DNA of 55,312 nucleotides from Streptomyces albipurpureus (lineage in GTDB: Bacteria; Actinomycetota; Actinomycetes; Streptomycetales; Streptomycetaceae): the NCBI RefSeq assembly GCF_023701525.1, contig NZ_JAMQAW010000031.1:1-55312 (forward strand), given 5' to 3'. Made by a program: the position numbers and the translations under genes. Shown here piece by piece: positions 16,593-25,051 of the stretch (position 1 is the stretch's first letter; each line of letters starts with the position of its first letter). Under the pieces are notes generated by a model. That model was not told the DNA's origin. It saw nothing but the letters and a program-made list of their open reading frames with translations, and ran no database searches.

Positions 16593-17564
16593 TTGAACAG
16601 CAATGCCTTCCGTATGTCCGCACGCCGCTGCGCCGCCGCCACCGCCACTGCCGCATTGGTCGCGGCCCCGGTGGCGTTCGCGGCCCCCGCACAGGCCACC
16701 GGCGGCGGTGAGGGAAGGGCGAGCGCGGTTGTGCTGCGCACCGGCCTCGAAGTGTCCCTGCTCAACAAGACCGTTCAGGTGCCGCTCAACGCCTCGCTCA
16801 ACGAGGTCAAGGCACCCGCCAGCGCGGAGCAGACCGCGCTCACGGTGGAGTTGGACGGAGTGGACCGCGGCAAGCCCTTCTCCGTGCTGCGTGCGGATGT
16901 GGCCACGGCGAAGGCCACCACCGAAAAGAAGCGGACCGAGGGGTACGCCAATCTCGTCCGGGCCAAAGTGAATCTGCCGGGCCTACCGCTGCTGTCCCTG
17001 ATCGAGGTGGAGCAGGTCACCTCCAGGGCGGTCTGCAAGGCCGGCGAGCGACCCACCGCTGAATCGAATCTGCTCGGCCATGTCCGTGTGCTCGGCAAGA
17101 AGGTCACGCTCACCACCGGCGGTCAGACGAAGGTCACCGTCCCCGGCGTCGGCGAGGTGACCCTCGACCTCTCCCGGACCCACACCACATCCCGAACCGC
17201 CGCGGCCACCGCGCTGGCGCTCCAGGTCGCGGTGAACCCCCTCAATCTGAATGTCGCCGAGGTGAACGGTTCCGTCACCCTCGTCGAGGCCACCTGCGAG
17301 TCGCCCAAGGCCCCGCACAAGCAGGAGCAGACCCAGGCCACCGAGGAGCCCCAGAAGCAGCAGGAGCAGCCGGCGAAGCAGGAACCAACGGCCGCTTCCA
17401 CCGGGGGAGTCAAGGCCCTGACCGGCGCTGAGCCCGCCGAGAACCTCGCCGAGACGGGTGGTAGCCCCACCACGATGTACCTCGCGGCCGGTTCGGCGGC
17501 GCTCCTCGGGCTGGGCGGCGGCGCGCTGTTGGTGGCCCGCAAGCGCGCCAGGACCCGCGGCTGA
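16593..17564 (+). CDS. Sortase-anchored LAETG surface protein (SCO1860-like)
   Basis: The 323-residue precursor has a signal peptide (Arg-rich n-region, AAATATAALVAAPVAFA core, A-x-A cleavage near residue 36). A secreted beta-rich domain follows to about 225, then a Gln/Glu/Lys/Pro-rich spacer. The C-terminal sorting signal is L-A-E-T-G, a hydrophobic stretch (TMYLAAGSAALLGLGGGALLV) and the tail ARKRARTRG. LAXTG is the motif used by Streptomyces class E sortases, which would link it to peptidoglycan. Family knowledge gives the label 'SCO1860 family LAETG-anchored protein' without a function. The TTG start keeps the conserved MNSNAF opening. ATG at 16614 is the alternative. Confidence 0.87.
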   Translation: MNSNAFRMSARRCAAATATAALVAAPVAFAAPAQATGGGEGRASAVVLRTGLEVSLLNKTVQVPLNASLNEVKAPASAEQTALTVELDGVDRGKPFSVLRADVATAKATTEKKRTEGYANLVRAKVNLPGLPLLSLIEVEQVTSRAVCKAGERPTAESNLLGHVRVLGKKVTLTTGGQTKVTVPGVGEVTLDLSRTHTTSRTAAATALALQVAVNPLNLNVAEVNGSVTLVEATCESPKAPHKQEQTQATEEPQKQQEQPAKQEPTAASTGGVKALTGAEPAENLAETGGSPTTMYLAAGSAALLGLGGGALLVARKRARTRG

Positions 17565-17581
17565 CGGGTAGGGCACTTCCG

Positions 17582-17602
17582 GCTACGGCCCCTGGCCGTA
17601 GC
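17582..17602. terminator. Short hairpin after the LAETG protein gene
   Basis: GCTACGGCC (17582-17590) pairs perfectly with GGCCGTAGC (17594-17602) across a three-base loop, 17 bases past the stop codon. Confidence 0.7.
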
Positions 17603-17610
17603 GGAGTTGG

Positions 17611-17644
17611 TCAGGACCCGGCGCCGGCGGGCGCCGGGTCCTGA
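17611..17644. terminator. Strong bidirectional hairpin terminator
   Basis: A perfect 15-bp stem, TCAGGACCCGGCGCC with GGCGCCGGGTCCTGA, and a four-base loop. It lies between the 3' ends of the LAETG gene and the convergent ABC-transporter remnant, so it may serve both. Confidence 0.85.
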
Positions 17645-17717
17645 CCTTCCGCGTACCAGCACGGGGTGGACCGTCCCGCACATCGGCGTCGCGCACCGGG
17701 CTCCTCCGGTACGGCTG

Positions 17718-18880
17718 CTACTCGGTGCGCAGCGCCGTGGCCGTGCGGGCCTTGGCCGCCCAAGCGGCGGGCAGGAGCGCGCCCAAGGCGGCGATGAGCA
17801 GGCCGCCGAGTGCGAGCGGGAGCGGTTCGGCCCCTTGGTGGACGGCGATGACGGAACCGGGGAGGCGGAGCCCCACACGGTCGCCCATCGCGGGGAGGAC
17901 CGAGCCGCGCAGTGCTACGCCGAGCGGCACGCCCAGAGCGCCGGCGGCCGGTCCGGTCACGACGACCGAGGCGAGGACCATCGCGACGGTCTGCCGAGGG
18001 GGCATACCGAGCGCCTTGTGGACACCGATCTCCCGGACGCGTTCGCGGGTGTCGAGCAGTACGCCGTTGAGCACGCCGAGCGCGGCGACGGCGACGAGCA
18101 TCAGCGTGAGGATCACGGACGGCGAGTTGAGCGTGACGACCATGCCGTTGCCGTTGCCGTTGCCGGGCCCGCCGGCCTGGGCGGTGGCTCCCAGCGGCGC
18201 CAGGCTCCCTTTCAGCGCGTCGACATAGCGGGTGACATCGGCGTCCGACGTGACGGCGATGTGATGGCTCGTCTCCGTCAGGTCGTGGGTGACCACGACG
18301 ATGGTCCGGCCCTCGGCGTTGAGTTCGGTGAACAGCTTGCTGACGTCCTGTCCGGCGGCCGTGTCCAGGGCCCCGGTCGGCTCGTCGGCCAGGAGCAGCG
18401 GCGGCCGGCTCATCAGCGCCCGTGCCACCGCGACGCGCTGCCGTTCGCCGCCGGACAACCGCCCCGGGTAGGCGCGGGCGTGCCGGTCGGGCCCGAGGGT
18501 CTCCAGAAGCCGTGCGCCGGCGGTCCGCCTCGCCACGGGCCATGCCCGCGAACCGTGCGGGCGGGACGACGTTGTCGGTGACGGTCAGGTCGTCGAGGAG
18601 GTGGAAGAACTGGAAGACCATGCCGACCTTCGACCGCCGGTAGCGGGCCGCTCCGGCCTCGCCCAACCGGTCCACCCGCACGCCGTCCACGGTGACGGAC
18701 CCCGCATCGGGCCGGTCCAGGCCAGCGACCAGATGGAGCAGCGTGGACCTACCGCTGCCAAGGGGCCGAGGATAGCGACGGCCTCGCCAGGTCGCACGTC
18801 AGCGATGCCTCGTGCAGGGCGGGCGGGCCGTCGTCGTGACGGCGGCTCACCTCGCGCAGTTCGATCACCGGCGTGGTCAT
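17718..18880 (-). pseudogene. Decayed ABC transporter: frameshifted ATPase fused by deletion to FtsX-type permease
   Basis: Translation from the ATG at 18880 starts as a MacB/LolD-type ATPase (TTPVIELREVSRRHDDG). It then needs three frame corrections: after S-L-T before V-R-P-G-E, within the P-loop between L-G-P and G-S-G-R-S-T-L-L, and near E-A-D-R. The rest of the ATPase is readable: Q-loop FQFFHLLDDLTV, signature LSGGERQRVAVARAL, Walker B LLLADEPTG, H-loop VVVTHD. Straight after the H-loop, the same frame runs into the second half of an FtsX-fold permease (DTRERVREIGVHKALGM and three membrane helices) to the stop. The ATPase C terminus and the permease first half are missing. An intact two-component system is divergent to it, the usual regulator arrangement. 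Confidence 0.88.
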
Positions 18881-19105
18881 CAACGGGCTCCTTCGCTACG
18901 GGCACCAGATCGGGCCTCTGACTCCCGGAACGCTGGGAGCGAGCCCCGCCGCCGTGCGTCACCCCGCCCGGACCCATTCCCGTACCGCACCGGGATCACC
19001 TGCCGGAACGTCATCCCTGCGATGTAGCAGCCCGATGTACGCCGGGCGCCGGGAACGACCGCTGAGGCGGATTCCGGGGGATCGGGCGGCGGCGACAATG
19101 AACCG

Positions 19106-20419
19106 GTGATGAACGCGGGTACGACGCTGGAGCGGCTGCGGGTCCTGGTCCGCGAGGCGCTCCGCGACGTCAGACGTCAAACCGGTCCGCCGCTGCGGCT
19201 CAGCCATCGGGCCTGGCAGTTCGACGTGCTGGTGGCGCTGGTGCTCGGCATCGCCACGGTCTACTACGGCATCGACAACGCGAACAACGTCGTGGTGCGG
19301 GAGATCGCACCCGGCGTGGAGCACGCCGTGCCGCGCCCGGCCGGACCGGGCGGCATGGCCTTCATGGTGACCCTCGCGGCTGTCGCCTCGGGCGCCCTGG
19401 CGCTGCGCCGCCGGTTCCCGCTCGCCGTGCTGTACGTCGTGACGGCCGCGGTACTGGCGACACCGCAGAGCGTCATGCGGCTGACCTTCTACGCGTTTGT
19501 GATCGCCGTCTACAGCGCCGCGGTCCACAGCCCCTACCGGGTGGCGACCCTGGCGGCGCTGCCGGTGTCGGTCCTCCTGGTCGGCACCACGGGGAACTCG
19601 CTGACACCGATCATCCCCAACCAGTACGTCGCCCTGCTGATCCTGGTCCCGATGGCAGGAGCCGCCCTCGGGCTGCGCACCTGGAAACTCCGGACCGACG
19701 AGGGCCGCACCCGGCTCTCCGCCCTGGAGCGCGGACAGGCCGAGGCGCTGCGCCGGGCGGTCGAGCACGAGCGGGCGAGGATCGCCCGCGAGTTGCACGA
19801 CGTCGTCACGCACAACGTCAGCGTGATGGTCATCCAGGCGGGCGCCGCCCGCAAGATCATGAAGACTTCCCCCGAGCAAGCCGGAGAGGCGCTGCTCGCG
19901 GTCGAGGCGGGCGGGCGTGCGGCCATGACCGAGCTGCGTCATGTGATGGGACTACTCAGCATGGCCGACGAGGGTGAGGGGGCGGACGAGGATCCGGACG
20001 GGACCGGCGCGGCTGCGGAGTTGGCCCCTCAGCCCGGCCTGGACCAGCTGGGAACGCTGGTCGGACGCGTCCGGGACGCCGGACTGACGGTCGGCATGAC
20101 CGTGACGGGAGCGCCTTGCCCCCTCTCGCCCGGCCTTGAACTCGCCGCCTACCGCGTGGTCCAGGAGGCGCTGACCAACACGGTGAAGCACGCGTCCGGC
20201 GCCACCGCGGCGGTGACCGTCGAATACGGCGCGGACCGGCTCCGGGTGGAAGTCACCGACACCGGTGGACACCAGGGTGCCGACGCGGCTGCCGGAAACG
20301 GCCGGGGCCTGATCGGCCTGCGTGAGCGCCTCGCTGTCTACGACGGAACCCTGAACACCGGCCGGCGCCTGACCGGCGGCTACCGTGTGGAGGCACTCAT
20401 CCCCCTGGAGGCGAGGTGA
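19106..20419 (+). CDS. Two-component sensor histidine kinase (HisKA_3 / NarL type)
   Basis: The 437-residue kinase has several membrane helices in the first about 190 residues (around 40-52, 83-100, 106-120, 126-140, 150-160 and 173-190). The HisKA_3 phosphoacceptor is H231 in ARELHDVVTHNVSVMVIQAG. The HATPase domain has N-T-V-K-H as N box and GNGRGLIGLRERL as G box. It lacks a large extracellular domain, so it probably senses within the membrane. GTG at 19106 is followed directly by ATG at 19109; either could be the start. Its stop overlaps the response regulator start by four bases. The neighbouring ABC transporter that it would be expected to control is broken. Confidence 0.92.
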   Translation: MMNAGTTLERLRVLVREALRDVRRQTGPPLRLSHRAWQFDVLVALVLGIATVYYGIDNANNVVVREIAPGVEHAVPRPAGPGGMAFMVTLAAVASGALALRRRFPLAVLYVVTAAVLATPQSVMRLTFYAFVIAVYSAAVHSPYRVATLAALPVSVLLVGTTGNSLTPIIPNQYVALLILVPMAGAALGLRTWKLRTDEGRTRLSALERGQAEALRRAVEHERARIARELHDVVTHNVSVMVIQAGAARKIMKTSPEQAGEALLAVEAGGRAAMTELRHVMGLLSMADEGEGADEDPDGTGAAAELAPQPGLDQLGTLVGRVRDAGLTVGMTVTGAPCPLSPGLELAAYRVVQEALTNTVKHASGATAAVTVEYGADRLRVEVTDTGGHQGADAAAGNGRGLIGLRERLAVYDGTLNTGRRLTGGYRVEALIPLEAR

Positions 20420-21132
20420 CCGAGTCGCTGCGCGTGGTGGTCGCCGACGATCAGACGCTGGTCCGTACCGGGTTCCGCATGATCCTGATGGCCGATGGCA
20501 TCGATGTGGTCGCGGAGGCGACCAACGGCCTTGAGGCCGTTGACGCGGTGCGGCGCACCCGGCCCGATGTGGTCCTGATGGATGTGCGGATGCCGGAACT
20601 GGACGGCCTCGAAGCCACTCGGCGCATCTTCACGCCACGAGCGGGGGAGGCGCCGCTTCGGGAGCTACCACGGGTGATCATCCTGACCACCTTCGACCTT
20701 GACCGCTATGTCTATGCGGCCCTCTCGGCCGGAGCCAGTGGCTTTCTCCTCAAGGACGTCACCCCGGAGCAGTTGGTCGCGGCCGTCCGCACGGTTCGCG
20801 CCGGTGACGCGCTGCTGGCGCCGACGATCACCCGCCGTCTGGTGGAGCGCTTCGTCCAACGGGAAGGCGACACCGCCACGATCCACCGTGACCTCGCCGC
20901 ACTGACCCCACGTGAGCGCGAGGTCCTCGCGGTGCTGGCCAGAGGTCTGAGCAACGCCGAACTCGCCGTCCGCCTCCATCTGTCCGAGGCGACCGTGAAG
21001 ACCCACGTCGCTCGTATCCTCGCCAAACTCGGTCTACGCGACCGCGCCCAAGCCGTGATCGTCGCCTATGAGACGGGCGTGGTCAGCGTCGGGCGGCCTG
21101 CGCCTGGCGAACGGTCCGCTGAGCGGGGCTGA
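20416..21132 (+). CDS. NarL/LuxR-family response regulator
   Basis: The 238-residue protein has a receiver domain with the acidic pair D11-D12, phosphoacceptor D56 in VVLMDVRMP, and conserved T/K positions in ILTTFD and LLKDVTPEQL. A C-terminal LuxR-type HTH follows (LTPREREVLAVLARGLSNAELAV, then S-E-A-T-V-K-T-H-V). The GTG start sits in GTGA shared with the kinase stop, so the two are translationally coupled. An intact regulator pair next to a dead transporter suggests other targets or recent decay. Confidence 0.95.
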   Translation: MTESLRVVVADDQTLVRTGFRMILMADGIDVVAEATNGLEAVDAVRRTRPDVVLMDVRMPELDGLEATRRIFTPRAGEAPLRELPRVIILTTFDLDRYVYAALSAGASGFLLKDVTPEQLVAAVRTVRAGDALLAPTITRRLVERFVQREGDTATIHRDLAALTPREREVLAVLARGLSNAELAVRLHLSEATVKTHVARILAKLGLRDRAQAVIVAYETGVVSVGRPAPGERSAERG

Positions 21133-21227
21133 GCCGGATCGGACTCCGGGGCGCCAGCGATGGACAGGGCGCCCGGAGAGCGCAACCGACCCCACGTCCC
21201 ACGGGCCGCCCGCCCCGGACGCCGTCC

Positions 21228-22289
21228 TCAGCAGCCCACCATCGTCAATGACTGATCCAGTGCTTGGAGGAACCGGTTGGTGGTCACCCGATCCCGGACC
21301 GCGATCCGCAGCCAACTGGGACCAAGGCCGGGGAAGGTGTCACCGCGCCGGACCGCGAAACCGAGTGAACGCAGCCGCTCGCGCACCTCCGCGCCCCGCC
21401 GTACATGCGCCAGGACGAACGACGCCTCGGCGTTCGCCACCACCCGCACCTCATCGAACTCCGCGAGCCCGGCGAGTAGATGGGCCCGCTCCACGGCGAT
21501 GAGCCCGGCCGCCTGTTCCGCCTCCTTCAACGCCGCCGGGCTCATGCACACCTCGGCCGCGATCAGCGCCGGGGTGGAGACCGGCCAGAGCGGTTGGGCG
21601 CGCTCCAACTCCGCGATCACCTCCGCGGGCGCCAACACATAGCCGACGCGAAGACCGGCCAGACCCCAGGTCTTGGTGAGGCTGCGCAACACCACGAGCC
21701 CGGGTACGTCCGTACGGCCCGCCAGGGTCTCGTACTCCTCCGGTACCGCGTCCATGAACGCCTCGTCGACGACGACCAGCCGGCCGGGTCGGGCCAGGGA
21801 CGCGATGTCGGCGGCCGGATGGAGCACCGAGGTGGGGTTGGTGGGATTCCCGATCATCACCAGGTCCGCGGACTCGGGCACCGCGGAAGGGTCGAGCCGA
21901 AAGCCGTCCTCCTCGCGCAGCACCAGTCGCCGTACCGTATGGCCGGCGTCCCGCAGGGCCGCCTCGGGCTCGGTGAACTGCGGATGGACGACGAGCGGGT
22001 GCCGCACCTTCAACGCCCGGGCCAGCAGCACGAATGCCTCCGCCGCACCGGAGGTCAGCAGCACCCGCTCCACCGGGAGCCCATGCCGTGCGGCGACCGC
22101 CGCTCGGGCGGAGCGCCCGTCCGGGTATGCAGCCAGTGTCATCAGCGACGCGGCGATGCGTTCGCGCAGCCACTCCGGTGGAGTGTCGGTACGGACATTG
22201 ACCGCGAGATCGGTCATATGCGCCGCGATGTCCCGGACTTCGGCGTCGCCGTGGTGGCGCAGATCATGGGGGTCAGCGTGCGTGTACAT
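21228..22289 (-). CDS. cobC: CobC-type PLP enzyme (threonine-phosphate decarboxylase-like)
   Basis: The 353-residue class I/II aminotransferase-fold protein resembles histidinol-phosphate aminotransferase and the actinobacterial CobC group (Rv2231c-like). Visible are VMIGNPTNPTSV, RLVVVDEAF (PLP Asp), the Schiff-base lysine in VVLRSLTKTWGLAGLRVGY, and a substrate Arg near WLRIAVRD. CobC makes the (R)-1-amino-2-propanol phosphate side-chain precursor of the cobalamin nucleotide loop, or a related product. The cobalamin context supports this over histidine synthesis. It is separated from the next cobalamin gene by a 1.28-kb gene-poor region. Confidence 0.85.
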   Translation of the reverse strand: MYTHADPHDLRHHGDAEVRDIAAHMTDLAVNVRTDTPPEWLRERIAASLMTLAAYPDGRSARAAVAARHGLPVERVLLTSGAAEAFVLLARALKVRHPLVVHPQFTEPEAALRDAGHTVRRLVLREEDGFRLDPSAVPESADLVMIGNPTNPTSVLHPAADIASLARPGRLVVVDEAFMDAVPEEYETLAGRTDVPGLVVLRSLTKTWGLAGLRVGYVLAPAEVIAELERAQPLWPVSTPALIAAEVCMSPAALKEAEQAAGLIAVERAHLLAGLAEFDEVRVVANAEASFVLAHVRRGAEVRERLRSLGFAVRRGDTFPGLGPSWLRIAVRDRVTTNRFLQALDQSLTMVGC

Positions 22290-23573
22290 GGTTGCTGTAT
22301 GGACTTTCGTGGGTGCGGGGGAGCGGGACGGGCGGGGTGAACCGGTGGGGCGGCTGGGCCGGGCCCACGGATCGGTGCTGATCCGTGCCCTGCTCAGTCG
22401 CCGTCCTTCGCGGGAGTCGGCAGGCCCATCGGTGCGGGAGCGGGGAGTGCCGCTGTCTGAGATGGGCGATGGCCATGAGGGTGACGTCTCTCGGTTGAGC
22501 CGCGCTGGGAGAGGGGAGCAGGGATGTCACACGTTCTCCAAGGGGTGAGGGTCGTACGGCAGGAGCAGGGGCGCGACGGAGGTCTCAGCGCCATGCGCAC
22601 GGTGACCTCCGGCAACGGGCGGCCGCCCGGCGGATACGGAGGACCCCCGCGCACTCGCGGGTCCGGGCAGGGGCCGAAGGGGCGAACTGGTGAGGGCTCG
22701 GAAAGGAGCGTCCGGAGGGGGCTCGCAGATGCGGTGACCCCTCTGCCGGAGCCGCCCCGGTCGCTCCCTTCCCGGCCGCTCTGTTGCCTACTGTTCCCGG
22801 CCTGGCTGGTGACGGCCGGTGCGGGCCGGGGTGAACCAGGGGCGGGCACATGGCGATCGGATGCGTCAGGAGGCGCGGATCCATCGAGGGGGACGGATGC
22901 CTGGAGAGGGGCGGGCACCTTGAAGGGCGCGGACATGTCGAGAGGGGCGGACGCGCGGCGAGGTGCGGTCGGGTCGGGAGAGGCTGTCGGGTCGGCCGCA
23001 CCGGGAACGCCGGTCTGCACCACGGCTGTCCGGTCGGTCGGTTGATCAACCCACGGGTGACGCGGGACGCGGTGGCTGATCGGGGCCGCTCCCCGACCGG
23101 GGCGGCTGGGCGGGCGCGTCACAGATGCCGCGGGCGGCTTGCCCATGCCAGGGACATGGTGCCGCGCGCGGCCAGAGGGGCCATCGCTCACCGTGCGGGG
23201 TCTCCGCGCGGCCCGCGACAGGCGGGTGGCTGTGTTGCCGACCGTCACGATCGTCATCATGTCCACCCTTGCGGTATCCACTCCGAGTGCTGCACGCACA
23301 TGGCTTGTTCTATTCGGTCGATAGGGTTGATGTCCCGGCTACGAGGGTCCTCGTTATGGGTGGTGGTGCGCAACGTTCGGTAGTCGTCGTGCCGGTTCCC
23401 GGTCCGCTGACCGAAGCGTCGGCTAGCTTGCTCGGGCGTCCCCGTAAGCCTTGGAATCCACCCAAAGCATCTCTGAGCAGCGACTCCCCTACAGCGGGCG
23501 GCACGTACGGCGTATGGTGCCACCGCCTGCGCCCGGCCTTCGCTCTACTGGCCCGATCGTCTGCGACCCACGG
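22290..23573. other. 1.28-kb gene-poor region inside the cobalamin cluster, with an 18-bp-period repeat
   Basis: No ORF here resembles a known family. A minus-strand open frame (about 22394-23299) is Pro/Arg/Ser-rich. It contains five degenerate 18-bp units at about 22859-22948, read as A-P-L-D-M-S, A-P-F-K-V-P, A-P-L-Q-A-S, V-P-L-D-G-S, A-P-P-D-A-S. On the plus strand, around 23223-23300, a short frame reads like a signal peptide (VLPTVTIVIMSTLAVSTPSA) but stops soon after. The region may be decayed DNA or a fast-evolving orphan gene. It is where corrin-ring genes sit in related cobalamin clusters. Confidence 0.5.
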
Positions 23574-24143
23574 TCAGGCATTTCGTCGATCGGTCTGACC
23601 GGGCGGTGTCCGTCCCCTGAGGTCGAGGCCGGATTTACTAGTAGGCGGCGAAGGTTCGACTTCGGCAGCGCTCTTGATCGGTACTCTGCGTGCCACCGCG
23701 CAGGTCGCCTTGGCGGTCCTTCCCCCGGGACGGGACCTGCGTTTGGGCACCAGCAGTTCGCCCCCGCCGGCCAGCGCCGCCGCCTCGGCGACCGAGGGCG
23801 TGCCCACCGCACCGAGTACGGCCGCTGAGGGATGCGGTACGGCGATCCGGGCGAGGTGGTCCGCCGGGTGGGCCACCAGGGGCACGCCGAGCCACCGCGC
23901 GGCGGCGAGAACGCCGGGCTCGGCGGCCTTCTCCTGGACGGTCGCCAGTTCGCAGACGTCCAGCGCGGAGAGCCCGGCGTCCCTCAGCGCGTCCTTGACG
24001 AGCCCGATCACCTCAGCGGCGGGCACCCCACGGGAGGCGCCGACGCCGACGACCAATGACCGCCCGACCAGCCGCGGCCCGTTCGTCCCCGCACCACCAC
24101 CGCGCTCACTGCCCGGATGCGCCGGGGCATCGGCATCGGCCAT
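23574..24143 (-). CDS. cobE: CobE / CbiG C-terminal-type cobalamin biosynthesis protein
   Basis: The 189-residue protein carries the CbiG C-terminal (CobE) domain at about residues 28-145: LVVGVGASRGVPAAEVIGLV, LATVQEKAAEPGVLAAARWL, AAVLGAVGTPSVAEAAAL and the closing VPKRRS...ATCAVARR strand. In the anaerobic-type route this family takes part in opening the lactone during corrin ring contraction; CobE's exact role is not settled. GAGAGGAG precedes the ATG by seven bases. A tail of about 40 residues past the domain (from VPIKSAAEVEP) is low-complexity and looks non-conserved, as if the natural end had been lost. No other corrin-ring gene is adjacent. Confidence 0.8.
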   Translation of the reverse strand: MADADAPAHPGSERGGGAGTNGPRLVGRSLVVGVGASRGVPAAEVIGLVKDALRDAGLSALDVCELATVQEKAAEPGVLAAARWLGVPLVAHPADHLARIAVPHPSAAVLGAVGTPSVAEAAALAGGGELLVPKRRSRPGGRTAKATCAVARRVPIKSAAEVEPSPPTSKSGLDLRGRTPPGQTDRRNA

Positions 24144-24233
24144 GAGCGGGCTCCTCTCGGGTCAAACGGGTGATTCGGGCGGCTCCTGTGCCGGAAACCG
24201 TCCCGTGGTGGGTCGATCCGCTAGCAAAGGTGC

Positions 24234-24956
24234 ATGGCGGTGTTCGTCGCGCTCGGCGCGTTTGTGATGACGCTGTTCGGCGGTTGGACGGCACAACGCG
24301 TCACCGACCGGCGCCATCTCGTGCTGGGCCTAGCGGGCGGACTGATGCTGGGTGTGGTCGGGCTCGATCTGCTGCCCGAAGCGTTGGAAGCGGCAGGCCA
24401 GGAAGTGTTCGGGGTGCCCCAGGCACTGTTGCTCTTCGTCGGTGGCTTTCTGGTGGCGCACATGGTGGAACGGCTGCTGGCCGCCCGCCAGGTGGCCCAT
24501 GGGGCGGAGGAGGAACGAGTGCCCCAGGTGGGGCTGACGGCCGCCGGAGCGATGGTCAGCCACAGCCTGATGGACGGCATCGCGATCGGTGCCGCGTTCC
24601 AGGTGGGCGACGCCATGGGGCTCACCGTGGCCCTCGCGGTCATCACCCATGACTTCGCGGACGGCTTCAACACGTACACGATCACCAGCCTGTACGGGAA
24701 CACCCGCGCCAAGGCCCTGGCCATGCTCTTCGCCGACGCGCTCGCCCCGGTGGTCGGTGCGGCCTCCACCCTGTTCTTCACCTTGCCGGTGGAACTCCTC
24801 GGCAGCTACCTCGGGTTCTTCGGCGGAGCGCTGCTCTATCTCGCCGCCGCCGAAATCCTCCCCGAGGCGCATCACACCCACCCGGCGGCCTCCACCCTGC
24901 TGTGCACCACGGCGGGGGTGGGCTTTATCTGGCTGGTGACCGGAATCGCCGAATGA
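24234..24956 (+). CDS. ZIP-family metal transporter
   Basis: The 240-residue membrane protein has about seven or eight helices. The ZIP metal-site helices are seen in AMVSHSLMDGIAIGAAFQ (H-S-x-x-D-G) and ALAVITHDFADGFNTYTI (H-D-x-x-D-G), the paired helix IV/V motifs that carry divalent metal. A loop with AARQVAHGAEEERVPQ lies before helix IV. It should move Zn or a related ion, and a role in cobalt supply is suggested only by its place inside the cobalamin cluster. It is the only plus-strand gene in 21.2-32.1 kb, so it interrupts the minus-strand cobalamin run. Confidence 0.9.
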   Translation: MAVFVALGAFVMTLFGGWTAQRVTDRRHLVLGLAGGLMLGVVGLDLLPEALEAAGQEVFGVPQALLLFVGGFLVAHMVERLLAARQVAHGAEEERVPQVGLTAAGAMVSHSLMDGIAIGAAFQVGDAMGLTVALAVITHDFADGFNTYTITSLYGNTRAKALAMLFADALAPVVGAASTLFFTLPVELLGSYLGFFGGALLYLAAAEILPEAHHTHPAASTLLCTTAGVGFIWLVTGIAE

Positions 24957-25051
24957 GCAGGCCGTACCCCGTGGTCGAACTCGGACCACGGCGCCGGCTG
25001 AGCGGACCGACTCCCGAGGCCCGCGCTGAGCCCTGGACGTACCGCACGGCC

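Noticed and set aside
22394..23299. A 301-residue minus-strand ORF in the cobalamin gap called as a gene
   Set aside because: Low-complexity Pro/Arg/Ser composition with no domain and a weak start; recorded as a gene-poor region with repeats instead.
24144..24233. Possible second B12 riboswitch upstream of cobE
   Set aside because: No GCCACTG box or AGCCAGGA element on the minus strand in this 90-bp gap.
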